Assembly: GCF_002310495.1 (NCBI RefSeq)
Contig: NZ_CP023344.1
Location: 3,737,501-3,801,500, forward strand
Length of the DNA: 64,000 nucleotides
Direction of reading: 5' to 3'
DNA from: Nibricoccus aquaticus
Lineage (GTDB): Bacteria > Verrucomicrobiota > Verrucomicrobiia > Opitutales > Opitutaceae
Part shown: positions 9,574 to 18,151 of the stretch, one piece after another
Numbering within the stretch: the first letter of the stretch is position 1
Layout of the letters: every line of letters begins with the position of its first letter
The notes under the pieces: model-generated
What the model saw: the letters and a program-made list of their open reading frames with translations, nothing else
What the model was told of the DNA's origin: nothing
Databases searched by the model: none
Program-made: the position numbers and the translations under genes

Positions 9574-11573
9574 ACAAGGAACAACAGGAAAACTTCTACG
9601 ATAAGCTAAGCCGCACTATCCAACCGGCCAAGGATCGAGGAGAACCTGAGATTTGGTTCCGTGAATTAAGGGTGCTGGATTCGTTGTCCATAAAGCCTGA
9701 GCAGGAAAGACGGCGCATCGTTCTTCATCGCGGTTTTAATATCCTATGGGCCGCGCCCGAAGATCCCGACACCGAGCAGGGTCTTTATCGCGACGGACTA
9801 GCCGGCCACGCGAGCGGCAAAACGCTTTTTTGCCGCATCCTCCGCCACCTGCTTGGTGAAGAACCCTTCGGCACCAACACCCAGCGCGATGGCATCGCCA
9901 AAAACTTCCTCACCTTGTGGGTGGTCGCATCCATTCGAGTGAAGGGTGAAAACTGGATAGTTGGGCGACCGTTGGCCGCCGACGGTGAAAAATTCGCAGT
10001 TCAGGCGGAGACAATAAACGAGGTCCTGCTGGGCGAGGCACCGAGCGGCGGTTACGAGGATTTTTTGATACGGGTGCGCAAAGTGGGCGACTGCGTCGAA
10101 CCACTATATCCCGAACAAGGCTGGAGACACCTCTTGCTCTGGCTGGCGCGAGATCAAGAGGCTCGGTTCAGCAGTCTCGCGGCGTGGCGTGAGGCAAGCA
10201 GCCAAGGCGACAATCCCCAGAATAAGGTCAACGACCGCCACCAAGTTATGAGAGCGGTCCTTGGTCTCTTGGATTTGCGCGAGCCCGCGCTGAGGCAGGA
10301 CTTGGACGCTAGCATTGCTCGTCTTGAATCTGGGCGTCTCAAGCATTCCACCGCTGACACCGAACTCGCAGGCCAAGTCACGCTGGCGAATCTCCGAACC
10401 GTCGAGCTTCTTGGCGACAATGCGCCAATTGAAACTGAGCAGTTACAGGCCAGGTTAACGTCGCTCGCCGAGGTAATGCGTGAGGCAGTCGAAGGTCTGG
10501 AAAAACGTCCGACGCCACAGGCAGTCCTCGACGCGCAGAAACGACTTAACGTCGCCAATAAAGCGGTCAGTGCAGCGGAGACAGAGCTGGAGGGTTTGGA
10601 GCCGCAAATCACCAGCCTCAAAGAACGGCAACAGCGCGACATGACGCTCATCCGCAATTTTAGAAGCGGGAACGTCGAAGACCCTTCGCGTGTGGTCGAT
10701 AATTTCTGTCCCAACTCGATTCAAACTGCGGTGAAGCGACAATGTTATGTTCCCGCAAAGCCGTCGGATGAATCTGCTTCGTCAGTTGCCGAGATGGAGC
10801 GCCAGGCGCAGGAGGACACCAAGAAGATCGCCACCGCAGAAGCGCGCTCTAAGCAGCTGGAGAAAATCTTGCCGGGTCTGCGCACCGCCGCGGACACCGC
10901 CGATGAAGCGCTCACCAAGGTGCAACGTGACAGCAACCGCGACATCGCTGCGCTCAGTCGCAAAGCGGAACGTGCGGAAGAGGTTTCCCGCCTCTTCAAT
11001 CAAATAGAAAAGACGAAGACCGCACAGGTCACCGCGACGGAAAAACTCACCACTTTAGCCGGCGAAATAGAAACCAAGAAAGCCGACATCACGAAGCTTC
11101 GCGACGACATGGATGTGAAGGTGCAAGCGTTCTCCAACGTGTTTGCCGACATCATCCGAGCGGTAATGGGAGCTTCCGTTGATCCCAAGGTTTCGGTCAC
11201 GAACGAAGGAATCGTGCCTCACGTGACGAGAAAGGGTGAGCTTTCTGGAGCCGCACTGGATACCATCAAAACTCTCGCCTTCGACCTTGCGGCAATCGTC
11301 GCCAGTATTGAGGGGCAGGGAAGCCACCCTCGCTTTCTGATCCACGACGGCCCACGAGAAGGCGACATGGCGCGAATCATCTACGAGCGCTTCTTCATTT
11401 ACGCTGCCGGCATCGAGGCCGCCTTTGCTTCACGAGATGATTCAAGCTTCCAATACATCATCACCACGACAACGCCTCCTCCGAAGAACATGCGTCAAGG
11501 TTCACGTTGGTTGCTAGAGCCGGTTCTTGATTCACGCCGACGAGAGCAGCGCCTCCTTAGAGAGGATTTCTGA
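9570..11573 (+). CDS. Coiled-coil P-loop ATPase, SMC/DUF2326-like, island component
   Basis: A 667-aa ATPase translationally coupled to the methyltransferase (ATGA). The P-loop is GHASGKT (K84). Residues from about 240 to 530 are rich in Glu, Lys, Gln and Leu with heptad-like spacing and long predicted helices, so they probably form a coiled coil. A C-terminal block FLIHDGPREGDM (Asp593) resembles the Walker B/D-loop region of ABC-type ATPases such as SMC, Rad50 or DUF2326 proteins. That layout (head, coil, head) suggests a DNA-sensing or DNA-bound ATPase. It is not a named DISARM gene, yet the overlap with drmMI argues that it is made in step with it. An earlier TTG-type start would only add residues inside the methyltransferase gene and is rejected. 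Confidence 0.6.
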   Translation: MNKEQQENFYDKLSRTIQPAKDRGEPEIWFRELRVLDSLSIKPEQERRRIVLHRGFNILWAAPEDPDTEQGLYRDGLAGHASGKTLFCRILRHLLGEEPFGTNTQRDGIAKNFLTLWVVASIRVKGENWIVGRPLAADGEKFAVQAETINEVLLGEAPSGGYEDFLIRVRKVGDCVEPLYPEQGWRHLLLWLARDQEARFSSLAAWREASSQGDNPQNKVNDRHQVMRAVLGLLDLREPALRQDLDASIARLESGRLKHSTADTELAGQVTLANLRTVELLGDNAPIETEQLQARLTSLAEVMREAVEGLEKRPTPQAVLDAQKRLNVANKAVSAAETELEGLEPQITSLKERQQRDMTLIRNFRSGNVEDPSRVVDNFCPNSIQTAVKRQCYVPAKPSDESASSVAEMERQAQEDTKKIATAEARSKQLEKILPGLRTAADTADEALTKVQRDSNRDIAALSRKAERAEEVSRLFNQIEKTKTAQVTATEKLTTLAGEIETKKADITKLRDDMDVKVQAFSNVFADIIRAVMGASVDPKVSVTNEGIVPHVTRKGELSGAALDTIKTLAFDLAAIVASIEGQGSHPRFLIHDGPREGDMARIIYERFFIYAAGIEAAFASRDDSSFQYIITTTTPPPKNMRQGSRWLLEPVLDSRRREQRLLREDF

Positions 11574-11639
11574 GCATAGATATCTATCAGAACAGCAACT
11601 CAACGCGCAAATTTGCCTTCTCCATCCTGCTTCACCGCA

Positions 11640-14600
11640 ATGAAAATCTCGCTTGAGCAGCTCTATACCGCGTACCGCAAAGCCAAGAAAGAGGCATTTC
11701 AGGACACCAACTGCGCTCACGGCCTAAAGTTCGCGAAGTATGAACAGCGGTTAGCTGCAAATTTTGCGCGACTGCTCAAGACGATCAATCAAACTCAGCC
11801 AGACTGGCCGACCGACATCAATTTCATTGGAGCTTTAACGTGCATTCCGAAGTCAGTCACTCCGCCAGACACCGACAAGCCCGTCGCGACCATTCATTGC
11901 CAATCGAGCGATCCTGAGGAACAGTGGAAGCGGCGATGCAGTTCGCGGAATCGAGCAACTGCTGATTTCCGGCCGGTCATAGACGCGTCAGTTGATTACT
12001 TGGTAATTTCCGCGCTTTGGGTTCTTGAGGTTGGCCATCTTTACGATGAGAAATTGGATACACGATACGCAGTGGGCAATCGACTCCGTCGCTGGCGGCC
12101 AAAACCTGAGGCTCCAGCTGGCACGGCTGGTCGACTAAACACGTTATCGCCAGATCTCTTTCAACCCTACTTCGTAGCTTACGGTCGTTGGCGCTCTGCA
12201 GGCCTAAAGGCCATGCGAACCGAGCTAAAGGAGGGACACCGGGTAGTTGCCGTGACGATGGATCTGAAACGATTCTACCATCAAATCGACGCCAACTTTC
12301 TTTTGCACGAAGACTATTTGGCGCAGATCGGACTAACCCTTACTAAAGAACAACGAACGTTCACACGCCAATTGATTGAGTCATTTGCGACCTTCAACCG
12401 GGTTCTGCATGAGCAAATCGGCGGCTCCGCTCGTGGTCTTCCAGTGGGACTGCCGGCCTCTGGTCTTATTGCGAATGTAGTACTGAGCCAATTCGACCGC
12501 CACGTCGTCTCCCGCCTCAATCCAAGTTACTACGCGCGCTATGTGGATGACGTGTTCTTGGTGCTGCGCCACTCTGATGAGTTCGCGGACGGAGCGGCAT
12601 TTCTCGGTTGGCTCGGAGAGCAACTAAGCCCGGTTGCGACCGCGATTTTTCCAAGAAATGGCGAATCACAAACCGATGGTCCTGCCTTAAAACTAAATCT
12701 GCCTTATGCAGACGGATCAGAGCTACTTTTTGTCGGAAAGAAGCAAAAAATATTTCAGTTAGAAGGGCCGCACGGCCTCGACCTAATTGGTCCAATTGAA
12801 GAGCAAATTCGGCAGCAGACTAGTGAGCATCGCGACCTTCCTCATCTGCCGGATACAGAAAGCCGAATGGCCCATCGGGCTCTGTTGGTCACTTCCGACG
12901 CGACTTTAAATGCGGACGCACTTCGTAAAGCTGATGCCGTAACCTTGCGACGTTCAGGATTTGCGATGCTGCTGGGAGACGTAGAGGCGCATGTGCGCGA
13001 TCTCGATGCCGCTTCTTGGTCTCCACTACGGCATCAATTCTACGATCTCGCACATCGCCACCTGCTAACGCCCAACGCGTTCTTTGACTATTCACGGTAT
13101 TTCCCGCGTATCGTTGGCATCATGACGGCGTGCAGCGATTGGGATCACGCCAGGCGTTTCGTCGGAGGCTTTCGTGCCCTACTGGCGTGCCTTCGGAAAA
13201 CCTGCAAAAGTCCAAACAACCAATTTAAGCGATGCCTGCGGGAAGCCTGCACGACCATAGCAGAAAGGATGATCGAAGCAGTGTTGCAATCCGCGCGGAA
13301 TGATAGCCGGAAGGTGCGAGAGCTTTTTAAGCAGATTAGAAAGGTTCTTTCGCTCGACGCAAAAGGCCCGACTGGAACTAAGCAAATTTCAGAAGCCAGA
13401 GAGCAGATGGTGCTACTCGACTGGGCGCGATTCACCTATGCCACTCATTGGTTGAAGGAAACCGTGGATGCCGACCCACCCGCTAAGCCAAAAGACTTCC
13501 AAGTGCGCGAGCTTCCTCCGTTTCGCGCCATGCAGATTTTCCAGGATGCGGCCAAGCTTCCGAAGCCGTATTGGCCCGCACTGATGTTTCCTACTCGCCC
13601 AATTCCGCTTCGGGAGATTACGGCCCGTGCACCCTCGTTGCTGGAAGACGGTGAATCGCTAAGCGCGGTCGTGAGCGGACTCCGTGGTACATGGATGCCC
13701 GAGCAAACAGGATTGTCGCTTACTTCGCCGGCACCCGATGGACCTCACAAACTAGTGGTTCCTAAAATCGCCGGCTCCGTAAAGTCGAAACCGCGCGTCG
13801 CGATCACCAGCATTGAGGTTTCGGATGACGAGTGGGCGGCTGCCGCCGAGGGCACGCCTAGCCTCACTCTGGAACGCTACCGTAGATTAAATAGTATACT
13901 CGACGCAGTCGTAGCGGGGCGTCCAAAACCAGATTATGTAATTCTTCCGGAGTGTTGCCTGCCCAGGCAATGGGCGATGCAGATGGCGGGTAAAATTCTC
14001 GCTCGCGGTGTCTCACTCATTGCCGGCCTTGAGTACCGCGTCGACTCGAAGAAACCGGATCTGTTGCACAACGAAGCGCTCGTGGCGCTTAGAACAGATT
14101 TCCCGGGTTACCAGACGGGGCTCTTTCTTCTCCAACCTAAACGGCAACCGGCATGGCCCGAGCTCCAGCATTTAGATTCAGATTTCGGAAAGGCACTCGC
14201 ACCGCCATCGGCAACAAGTCTCTTTCATCCAGTTTATCAGCATGGCGGGTTTCACTTTGGGGTGCTAATTTGTAGTGAGTTAACGGACATTCAAAATCGC
14301 AGACGTTTTCAGGGTAAGGTGGATGCGTTGTTTATCCCCGAATGGAATCAGGATATCGAATCGTTCGCGACGCTCGTTGAATCAGCGGCCCTCGATGTGC
14401 ATGCCTATATTGTGCAGGCTAACAATCGCCGCTACGGCGATAGTCGCTTGCGAGCGCCGATGAAGATTCATCACCAACGCGATTGGGTGAGGGTTAAGGG
14501 AGGGCTAAATGACTACTTCGTTATTGGTGCAATCGACTACATGAATTTACGCCGATTTCAGTCTCACGCGATTCCTCCGACGGGGGCTGGTGAGTTGTTC

Positions 14601-14681
14601 AAACCGTTTCCTATTGGTTTCCCAGATCGCTTTGCGGCAGCGAGACGAACGATACCGTCACCGCCGCAGCCGACTTCATAA
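11640..14681 (+). CDS. Reverse transcriptase-nitrilase fusion, DRT type 1 (UG1-like)
   Basis: A 1013-aa fusion. The RT part has catalytic Asp208 in VAVTMDLKRFYHQID and the active-site box YVDD at 301-304, plus the conserved GLPVGLPASGLIANV palm segment. After a helical linker, residues about 740-990 form a carbon-nitrogen hydrolase with a complete Glu-Lys-Cys triad: Glu771 (LPEC), Lys834 (LQPKR) and Cys878 (LICSEL). This architecture defines the UG1 unknown-group RTs, known as DRT type 1 phage-defence proteins. The ATG at 11640 is preferred over a TTG at 11613. There is no strong ribosome binding site and 66 bp separate it from the ATPase. Codon use is more AT-rich than in the flanking core genes, which fits transfer. 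No retron-like msr/msd RNA was recognised beside it. Confidence 0.85.
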   Translation: MKISLEQLYTAYRKAKKEAFQDTNCAHGLKFAKYEQRLAANFARLLKTINQTQPDWPTDINFIGALTCIPKSVTPPDTDKPVATIHCQSSDPEEQWKRRCSSRNRATADFRPVIDASVDYLVISALWVLEVGHLYDEKLDTRYAVGNRLRRWRPKPEAPAGTAGRLNTLSPDLFQPYFVAYGRWRSAGLKAMRTELKEGHRVVAVTMDLKRFYHQIDANFLLHEDYLAQIGLTLTKEQRTFTRQLIESFATFNRVLHEQIGGSARGLPVGLPASGLIANVVLSQFDRHVVSRLNPSYYARYVDDVFLVLRHSDEFADGAAFLGWLGEQLSPVATAIFPRNGESQTDGPALKLNLPYADGSELLFVGKKQKIFQLEGPHGLDLIGPIEEQIRQQTSEHRDLPHLPDTESRMAHRALLVTSDATLNADALRKADAVTLRRSGFAMLLGDVEAHVRDLDAASWSPLRHQFYDLAHRHLLTPNAFFDYSRYFPRIVGIMTACSDWDHARRFVGGFRALLACLRKTCKSPNNQFKRCLREACTTIAERMIEAVLQSARNDSRKVRELFKQIRKVLSLDAKGPTGTKQISEAREQMVLLDWARFTYATHWLKETVDADPPAKPKDFQVRELPPFRAMQIFQDAAKLPKPYWPALMFPTRPIPLREITARAPSLLEDGESLSAVVSGLRGTWMPEQTGLSLTSPAPDGPHKLVVPKIAGSVKSKPRVAITSIEVSDDEWAAAAEGTPSLTLERYRRLNSILDAVVAGRPKPDYVILPECCLPRQWAMQMAGKILARGVSLIAGLEYRVDSKKPDLLHNEALVALRTDFPGYQTGLFLLQPKRQPAWPELQHLDSDFGKALAPPSATSLFHPVYQHGGFHFGVLICSELTDIQNRRRFQGKVDALFIPEWNQDIESFATLVESAALDVHAYIVQANNRRYGDSRLRAPMKIHHQRDWVRVKGGLNDYFVIGAIDYMNLRRFQSHAIPPTGAGELFKPFPIGFPDRFAAARRTIPSPPQPTS

Positions 14682-14684
14682 TTG

Positions 14685-15455
14685 ATGAACTCGCTTGAAC
14701 GCAGTCTCGTCCAAAAAGCTGGCTACGACCACGGCTGGGAAGTCGTCGTCGAGGATCGTCCAGAGCAAGTTGTGCTGGCTTCGGCCCTACATCACGCCCG
14801 TGCCCGTATTCAATCTGCCCTACCAAGCTCTCGTTGGTTGCTCACGGTGACACCCAGACCAATCCATCGCGAACTTGAACGCGCAGAGCCCTCTTTTTAC
14901 CTAACAGGCGAGTATTTCAGAGCCAACAATGAGGCCGAACTCGGCCGACTCTTAGAGCAGGGCGCTCGTCTTGCCCGCACGCTTCCGGACGAACCCTGCC
15001 ATCGTTTCGAGAAGGCCCTCGCCGAACAACTTTCTGCCAGCAACGTTACCACCTCTGCCACGGAGGTCGATCGCCTCGTCCGCCAGCGCGTCGGGCAAAA
15101 TATCTACCGTGAGAGCCTAATGGACTATTGGAGCGGAGCTTGTGCCGTCACTGGCATTTCAATCCCGGAACTGCTACGCGCTAGCCACGCCAAGCCTTGG
15201 GCCGATTGCGTCACCGACACCGAACGGCTAAACGTTTACAACGGCTTTTTGTTGTGTGCTCAGCTTGATGCACTCTTCGACCGCCGACTCATGACATTCA
15301 ATGAAGCAGGCGAAGCGCTGTTCTCGCCATTCATTGATGACGACATTCGAAAAAAACTAGGCCTACAGGGTCGGCAAAAACTTCGCTGGATCACCCCAGA
15401 GCATCAGGCTTTCTTGGCATGGCACCGCGAGGCGTTTGTCTGTGCGACCAAATAG
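14685..15455 (+). CDS. HNH endonuclease (HNH_2-like)
   Basis: A 256-aa protein starting 3 bp after the RT-nitrilase stop, so almost certainly co-translated. The C-terminal half holds an HNH_2-type core: CAVTG from residue 153, ASHAKPW with His168, then NGFLLCAQLDALFD with Asn186 and Asp near 195-199. This pattern is common in restriction-like HNH nucleases of defence islands. The N-terminal ~130 residues have no motif I recognise and may sense or bind DNA. It is the last gene before the tRNA boundary. It could be the effector for the RT-nitrilase or the DISARM-like module, or an independent type IV-like restriction enzyme; the sequence does not decide. Confidence 0.7.
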   Translation: MNSLERSLVQKAGYDHGWEVVVEDRPEQVVLASALHHARARIQSALPSSRWLLTVTPRPIHRELERAEPSFYLTGEYFRANNEAELGRLLEQGARLARTLPDEPCHRFEKALAEQLSASNVTTSATEVDRLVRQRVGQNIYRESLMDYWSGACAVTGISIPELLRASHAKPWADCVTDTERLNVYNGFLLCAQLDALFDRRLMTFNEAGEALFSPFIDDDIRKKLGLQGRQKLRWITPEHQAFLAWHREAFVCATK

Positions 15456-15841
15456 TGGAGGACATCAAAGTCCGAAGTCCGCCTATGAGCAGGAATTGCT
15501 GCGTTTTGGAAAAGTCGTTCCCCGCGTTCGACTCTGTGTCTTGCGGCTCCGTTTTCGCCAATTTGTCCTTGGGCCCCGTCGCCTACACTCGCACCAGCTT
15601 CATCCAACGTGAGGCACAATTTCGTGCCGTTAAAATAGCCCAGATTTTTACACGGAAATTTTGAGAAAAGTGTACCTGTGGAATAATTTCCGATCGATGA
15701 TCCTCAAATAGTTCTGAAGGAAGGCCCAATATTTTTTACCAAAAGTGACGCTAGACTTGGCCAGAGAAAAAATGACGCGAAGCGTGGCCAAACGACGTTT
15801 CTTTGTGTCACTCACCACGAGTGGCTCGCACATGAGGACGA
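15456..15841. other. Gene-free stretch between defence island and tRNA
   Basis: No convincing reading frame, terminator hairpin or repeat was found here. The base composition from about 15,600 to 15,830 is more AT-rich than the flanks. Because the tRNA 3' end faces this stretch, it is the natural place for an integration junction, but no direct repeat of the tRNA 3' end was seen within the window. Confidence 0.5.
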
Positions 15842-15917
15842 TGGTGGGCCGGGTGGGAATTGAACCCACACTCTGGGGATTATGAGTCCCTCGCTTTAAC
15901 CATTAAGCTACCGGCCC
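15842..15917 (-). tRNA. tRNA with CAU anticodon (Met or Ile2)
   Basis: Read on the minus strand the 76-nt gene folds into a full cloverleaf: acceptor GGGCCGG paired with CCGGCCC, D arm GCTT...AAGC, anticodon loop CTCATAA, T arm GTGGG-TTCAATT-CCCAC, discriminator A and an encoded CCA. The first anticodon-stem pair is an A-C mismatch. The anticodon CAU fits elongator tRNA-Met or tRNA-Ile2 (which needs lysidine); the sequence alone does not settle which. It lacks the unpaired position 1 of an initiator. Its 3' end points towards the defence island. Confidence 0.93.
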
Positions 15918-16078
15918 AGCGTGGAAATGTGCGACGTTCACAGTGGGGAGAACTGGCTGCGTTGACCAAGCAAAATCCTGAGTGGGCGCGGAGGCATCGC
16001 GATTGTGTGCGCAGCGTTGGTGGCGAACAGGGAGGGCGTGCGCAAATTGAGCGGATGATCGCAGCGCGGAGTGCGCAT

Positions 16079-16105
16079 GAAAAAGGCGAGCCGGGGCTCG
16101 CCTTT
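16079..16105 (-). terminator. Rho-independent terminator of aspS
   Basis: A perfect 8-bp stem GGCGAGCC/GGCTCGCC with a 2-nt loop lies about 60 bp after the aspS stop. On the minus strand it is followed by a run of five T, the normal shape of an intrinsic terminator. Confidence 0.8.
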
Positions 16106-16122
16106 GAGGAGGTGCTGGTGCT

Positions 16123-16160
16123 GGAGGCGCGGAGCGAAGTCCGGCCCTGTCTACGAAGGA
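16123..16160 (+). repeat. Degenerate palindromic intergenic repeat
   Basis: This segment, GGAGGCGCGGAGCG followed by GTCCGGCCCTGTCTACGAAGG, closely resembles the element at 61201-61230 (GGAGGCGCGCACCGAGGTGC then GGCCCTACGAA). The stem is decayed here. It belongs to the dispersed palindrome family with a CCTAC-like tail. Confidence 0.55.
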
Positions 16161-16162
16161 AC

Positions 16163-17953
16163 TTACTCCTGTGGGATCACCGTCTGGATGTGCAGTTCTT
16201 TGAGCTGCTTTGCGGTGACGGGTGTAGGGCTTTGAGCCATGAGGTCCTGTCCTTTTTGCGTCTTCGGGAAGGCGATGACGTCGCGGATGCTCGTGGTGCC
16301 ACAGAGGAGCGCGCACATGCGGTCGAGACCGAAAGCGATGCCGCCGTGTGGAGGCGCGCCGTAGGTGAAGGCCTTGAGCATGTAACCGAAGCGGCTTTCG
16401 ACGACGTCGGCTGGGATCTTGAGAACGTCTTCGAAGACTTTCTTTTGGATCGCGGGCTGGTGAATGCGGATCGAACCGCCGCCGAGTTCCATGCCGTTGA
16501 GGACGGCGTCGTAGTGCTGGCCGCGGACGCGCTTCGGATCGCTGTCGAGATACTGCGCGTCTTCAGCGACGGGCGCGGTGAACGGGTGATGCGTGGCGAC
16601 GTAGCGGTTGTTCTCTTCGTCGAAGCTCATCAGCGGGAATTCGATCACCCAAAGGAATTTCCAGTCATCGTGGCGGATGGTCATCTTGCCGCGTTTGACG
16701 AGGAGCTGCGCGGCTTCGAGGCGCGTGCGGCCGAGGATGGCGCAGGCTTTTTCCCAGCCGGCGGCGGCGAAGAAGACCATGTCGCCGTCTTCGATTTTTA
16801 GTTGCTCGGTGAGCGCGGCCTTCTCGGCGTCGGAGAAAAATTTGACGATGGGAGATTTCCATTCGCCGTTTTCGGACTTGATGAAGGCGAGGCCTTTTGC
16901 GCCGAGAGATTTGGCGATGTCCTCGAGGGCTTTGATTTCGCCCTGCGTCATGTCGGCGAGACCTTTGGCGTTGATGGCCTTGATTACGCCGCCGCCAGCG
17001 ACGGTGGATTGGAAAACCTTGAAGGCGGAGTTCGTGAAAATGCTGGAGACATCCTGCAGCTCGAGGCCGAATCGCATGTCGGGCTTGTCGACGCCGAAGC
17101 GGTTCATCGCGTCGACGAACGGCATGCGGAGGAACGGCGTGGGGATGTCCACATCGAGCACTTCCTTCCAGACCTTCTTCAACATGCCTTCAAAAATTCG
17201 ATACACGTCTTCGCGGTCGATGAACGAGGCTTCGACGTCCACTTGGGTAAATTCCATCTGGCGGTCGGCGCGGAGATCTTCGTCGCGGAAGCAGCGGGCG
17301 ATTTGGAAGTAACGCTCCACACCGGCGACCATGAGGATCTGCTTAAACTGCTGCGGCGACTGCGAGAGCGCGTAGAACTGCCCGGCGTGGATGCGCGATG
17401 GCACGAGGTATTCGCGGGCGCCTTCGGGCGTGGATTTGAAGAGCGCGGGTGTTTCGACCTCGATGAATTCCTGCGAGTCGAAGTAATCGCGGATCGCCTT
17501 GGTGGCCTTGTGGCGGACCTGGAGATTTTTGCGCATCTTCGGACGGCGCAGGTCGAGGTAGCGGTAGGTGAGGCGGAGGTCTTCGTTGACCTTGTCGCCG
17601 CCGATGTCGTCGAGAGGGAAAGGCGGGGTGTCGGAAATGTTGAAGATCTCCAGGGCGATCGCATCGACCTCGATGCCGCCCGTGGGGATATTTTTGTTCA
17701 CCGTGCCTTCGGGGCGGGCGACCACTTTGCCGGAAACGCCGATGACAGACTCGGGCTTGATCTGCGCGGCTTGGGCGGCGAGCTCGGCGTTTACGTGCGG
17801 GTCGAATTTGACCTGTGTGATGCCTTTGCGGTCGCGCAAATCGATGAAGAGGATGCCGCCGTGATCGCGGATGGAGTCAGCCCAGCCGACGAGCGAGACG
17901 GACGCGCCAAGGGCGGATGGAGTGAGTTGGGCACAGTGGTGGCTGCTCTTCAT
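16163..17953 (-). CDS. aspS: Aspartyl-tRNA synthetase
   Basis: A 596-aa class II aminoacyl-tRNA synthetase that charges tRNA with aspartate. The N-terminal OB-fold anticodon-binding domain (VSLVGWADSIRDHGGILFIDLRDR) is followed by the catalytic core with motif 2 (FRDEDLRADRQMEFTQVDVE) and motif 3 near the C-terminus (GIAFGLDRM), with the usual bacterial GAD insertion between. Length matches the bacterial family. The ATG at 17953 (MKSSHHCAQL) is chosen because residues upstream of it in the open frame are low-complexity and unlike any synthetase. It lies 245 bp upstream of the tRNA(CAU) gene on the same strand. Whether it is discriminating or also charges tRNA-Asn cannot be told here. Confidence 0.97.
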   Translation of the reverse strand: MKSSHHCAQLTPSALGASVSLVGWADSIRDHGGILFIDLRDRKGITQVKFDPHVNAELAAQAAQIKPESVIGVSGKVVARPEGTVNKNIPTGGIEVDAIALEIFNISDTPPFPLDDIGGDKVNEDLRLTYRYLDLRRPKMRKNLQVRHKATKAIRDYFDSQEFIEVETPALFKSTPEGAREYLVPSRIHAGQFYALSQSPQQFKQILMVAGVERYFQIARCFRDEDLRADRQMEFTQVDVEASFIDREDVYRIFEGMLKKVWKEVLDVDIPTPFLRMPFVDAMNRFGVDKPDMRFGLELQDVSSIFTNSAFKVFQSTVAGGGVIKAINAKGLADMTQGEIKALEDIAKSLGAKGLAFIKSENGEWKSPIVKFFSDAEKAALTEQLKIEDGDMVFFAAAGWEKACAILGRTRLEAAQLLVKRGKMTIRHDDWKFLWVIEFPLMSFDEENNRYVATHHPFTAPVAEDAQYLDSDPKRVRGQHYDAVLNGMELGGGSIRIHQPAIQKKVFEDVLKIPADVVESRFGYMLKAFTYGAPPHGGIAFGLDRMCALLCGTTSIRDVIAFPKTQKGQDLMAQSPTPVTAKQLKELHIQTVIPQE

Positions 17954-18151
17954 AGGAGTTTTCGGAGAATGTGAACGGCCAGCAAAGCCGGGCGGGGGAG
18001 GGGCGGGCAAACAGAAACTGGTGCTGCGCGTGGGGTGGGCGGCGGTATGCGTTTTGGAGATGTTTTGCGGGGAGCGCTGACAGGAGCGTTCACAAACCGC
18101 TCGACCCGGTTTGGCGGGACTGTGCATAACGTCGGCCCCCATATCCCCTAT

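Noticed and set aside
11574-11640. Retron msr/msd RNA beside the RT
   Set aside because: The gap is only 66 bp and shows no inverted-repeat structure of a retron; the nitrilase fusion points to UG1/DRT1.
15456-15841. Direct repeat of the tRNA 3' end as att site
   Set aside because: I could not find a second copy inside the window; any distal copy would lie upstream of base 1.
15860-17974. Two long plus-strand open frames (15860-16801, 16802-17974)
   Set aside because: They lie opposite aspS, have no family resemblance and are antisense shadows caused by high GC.
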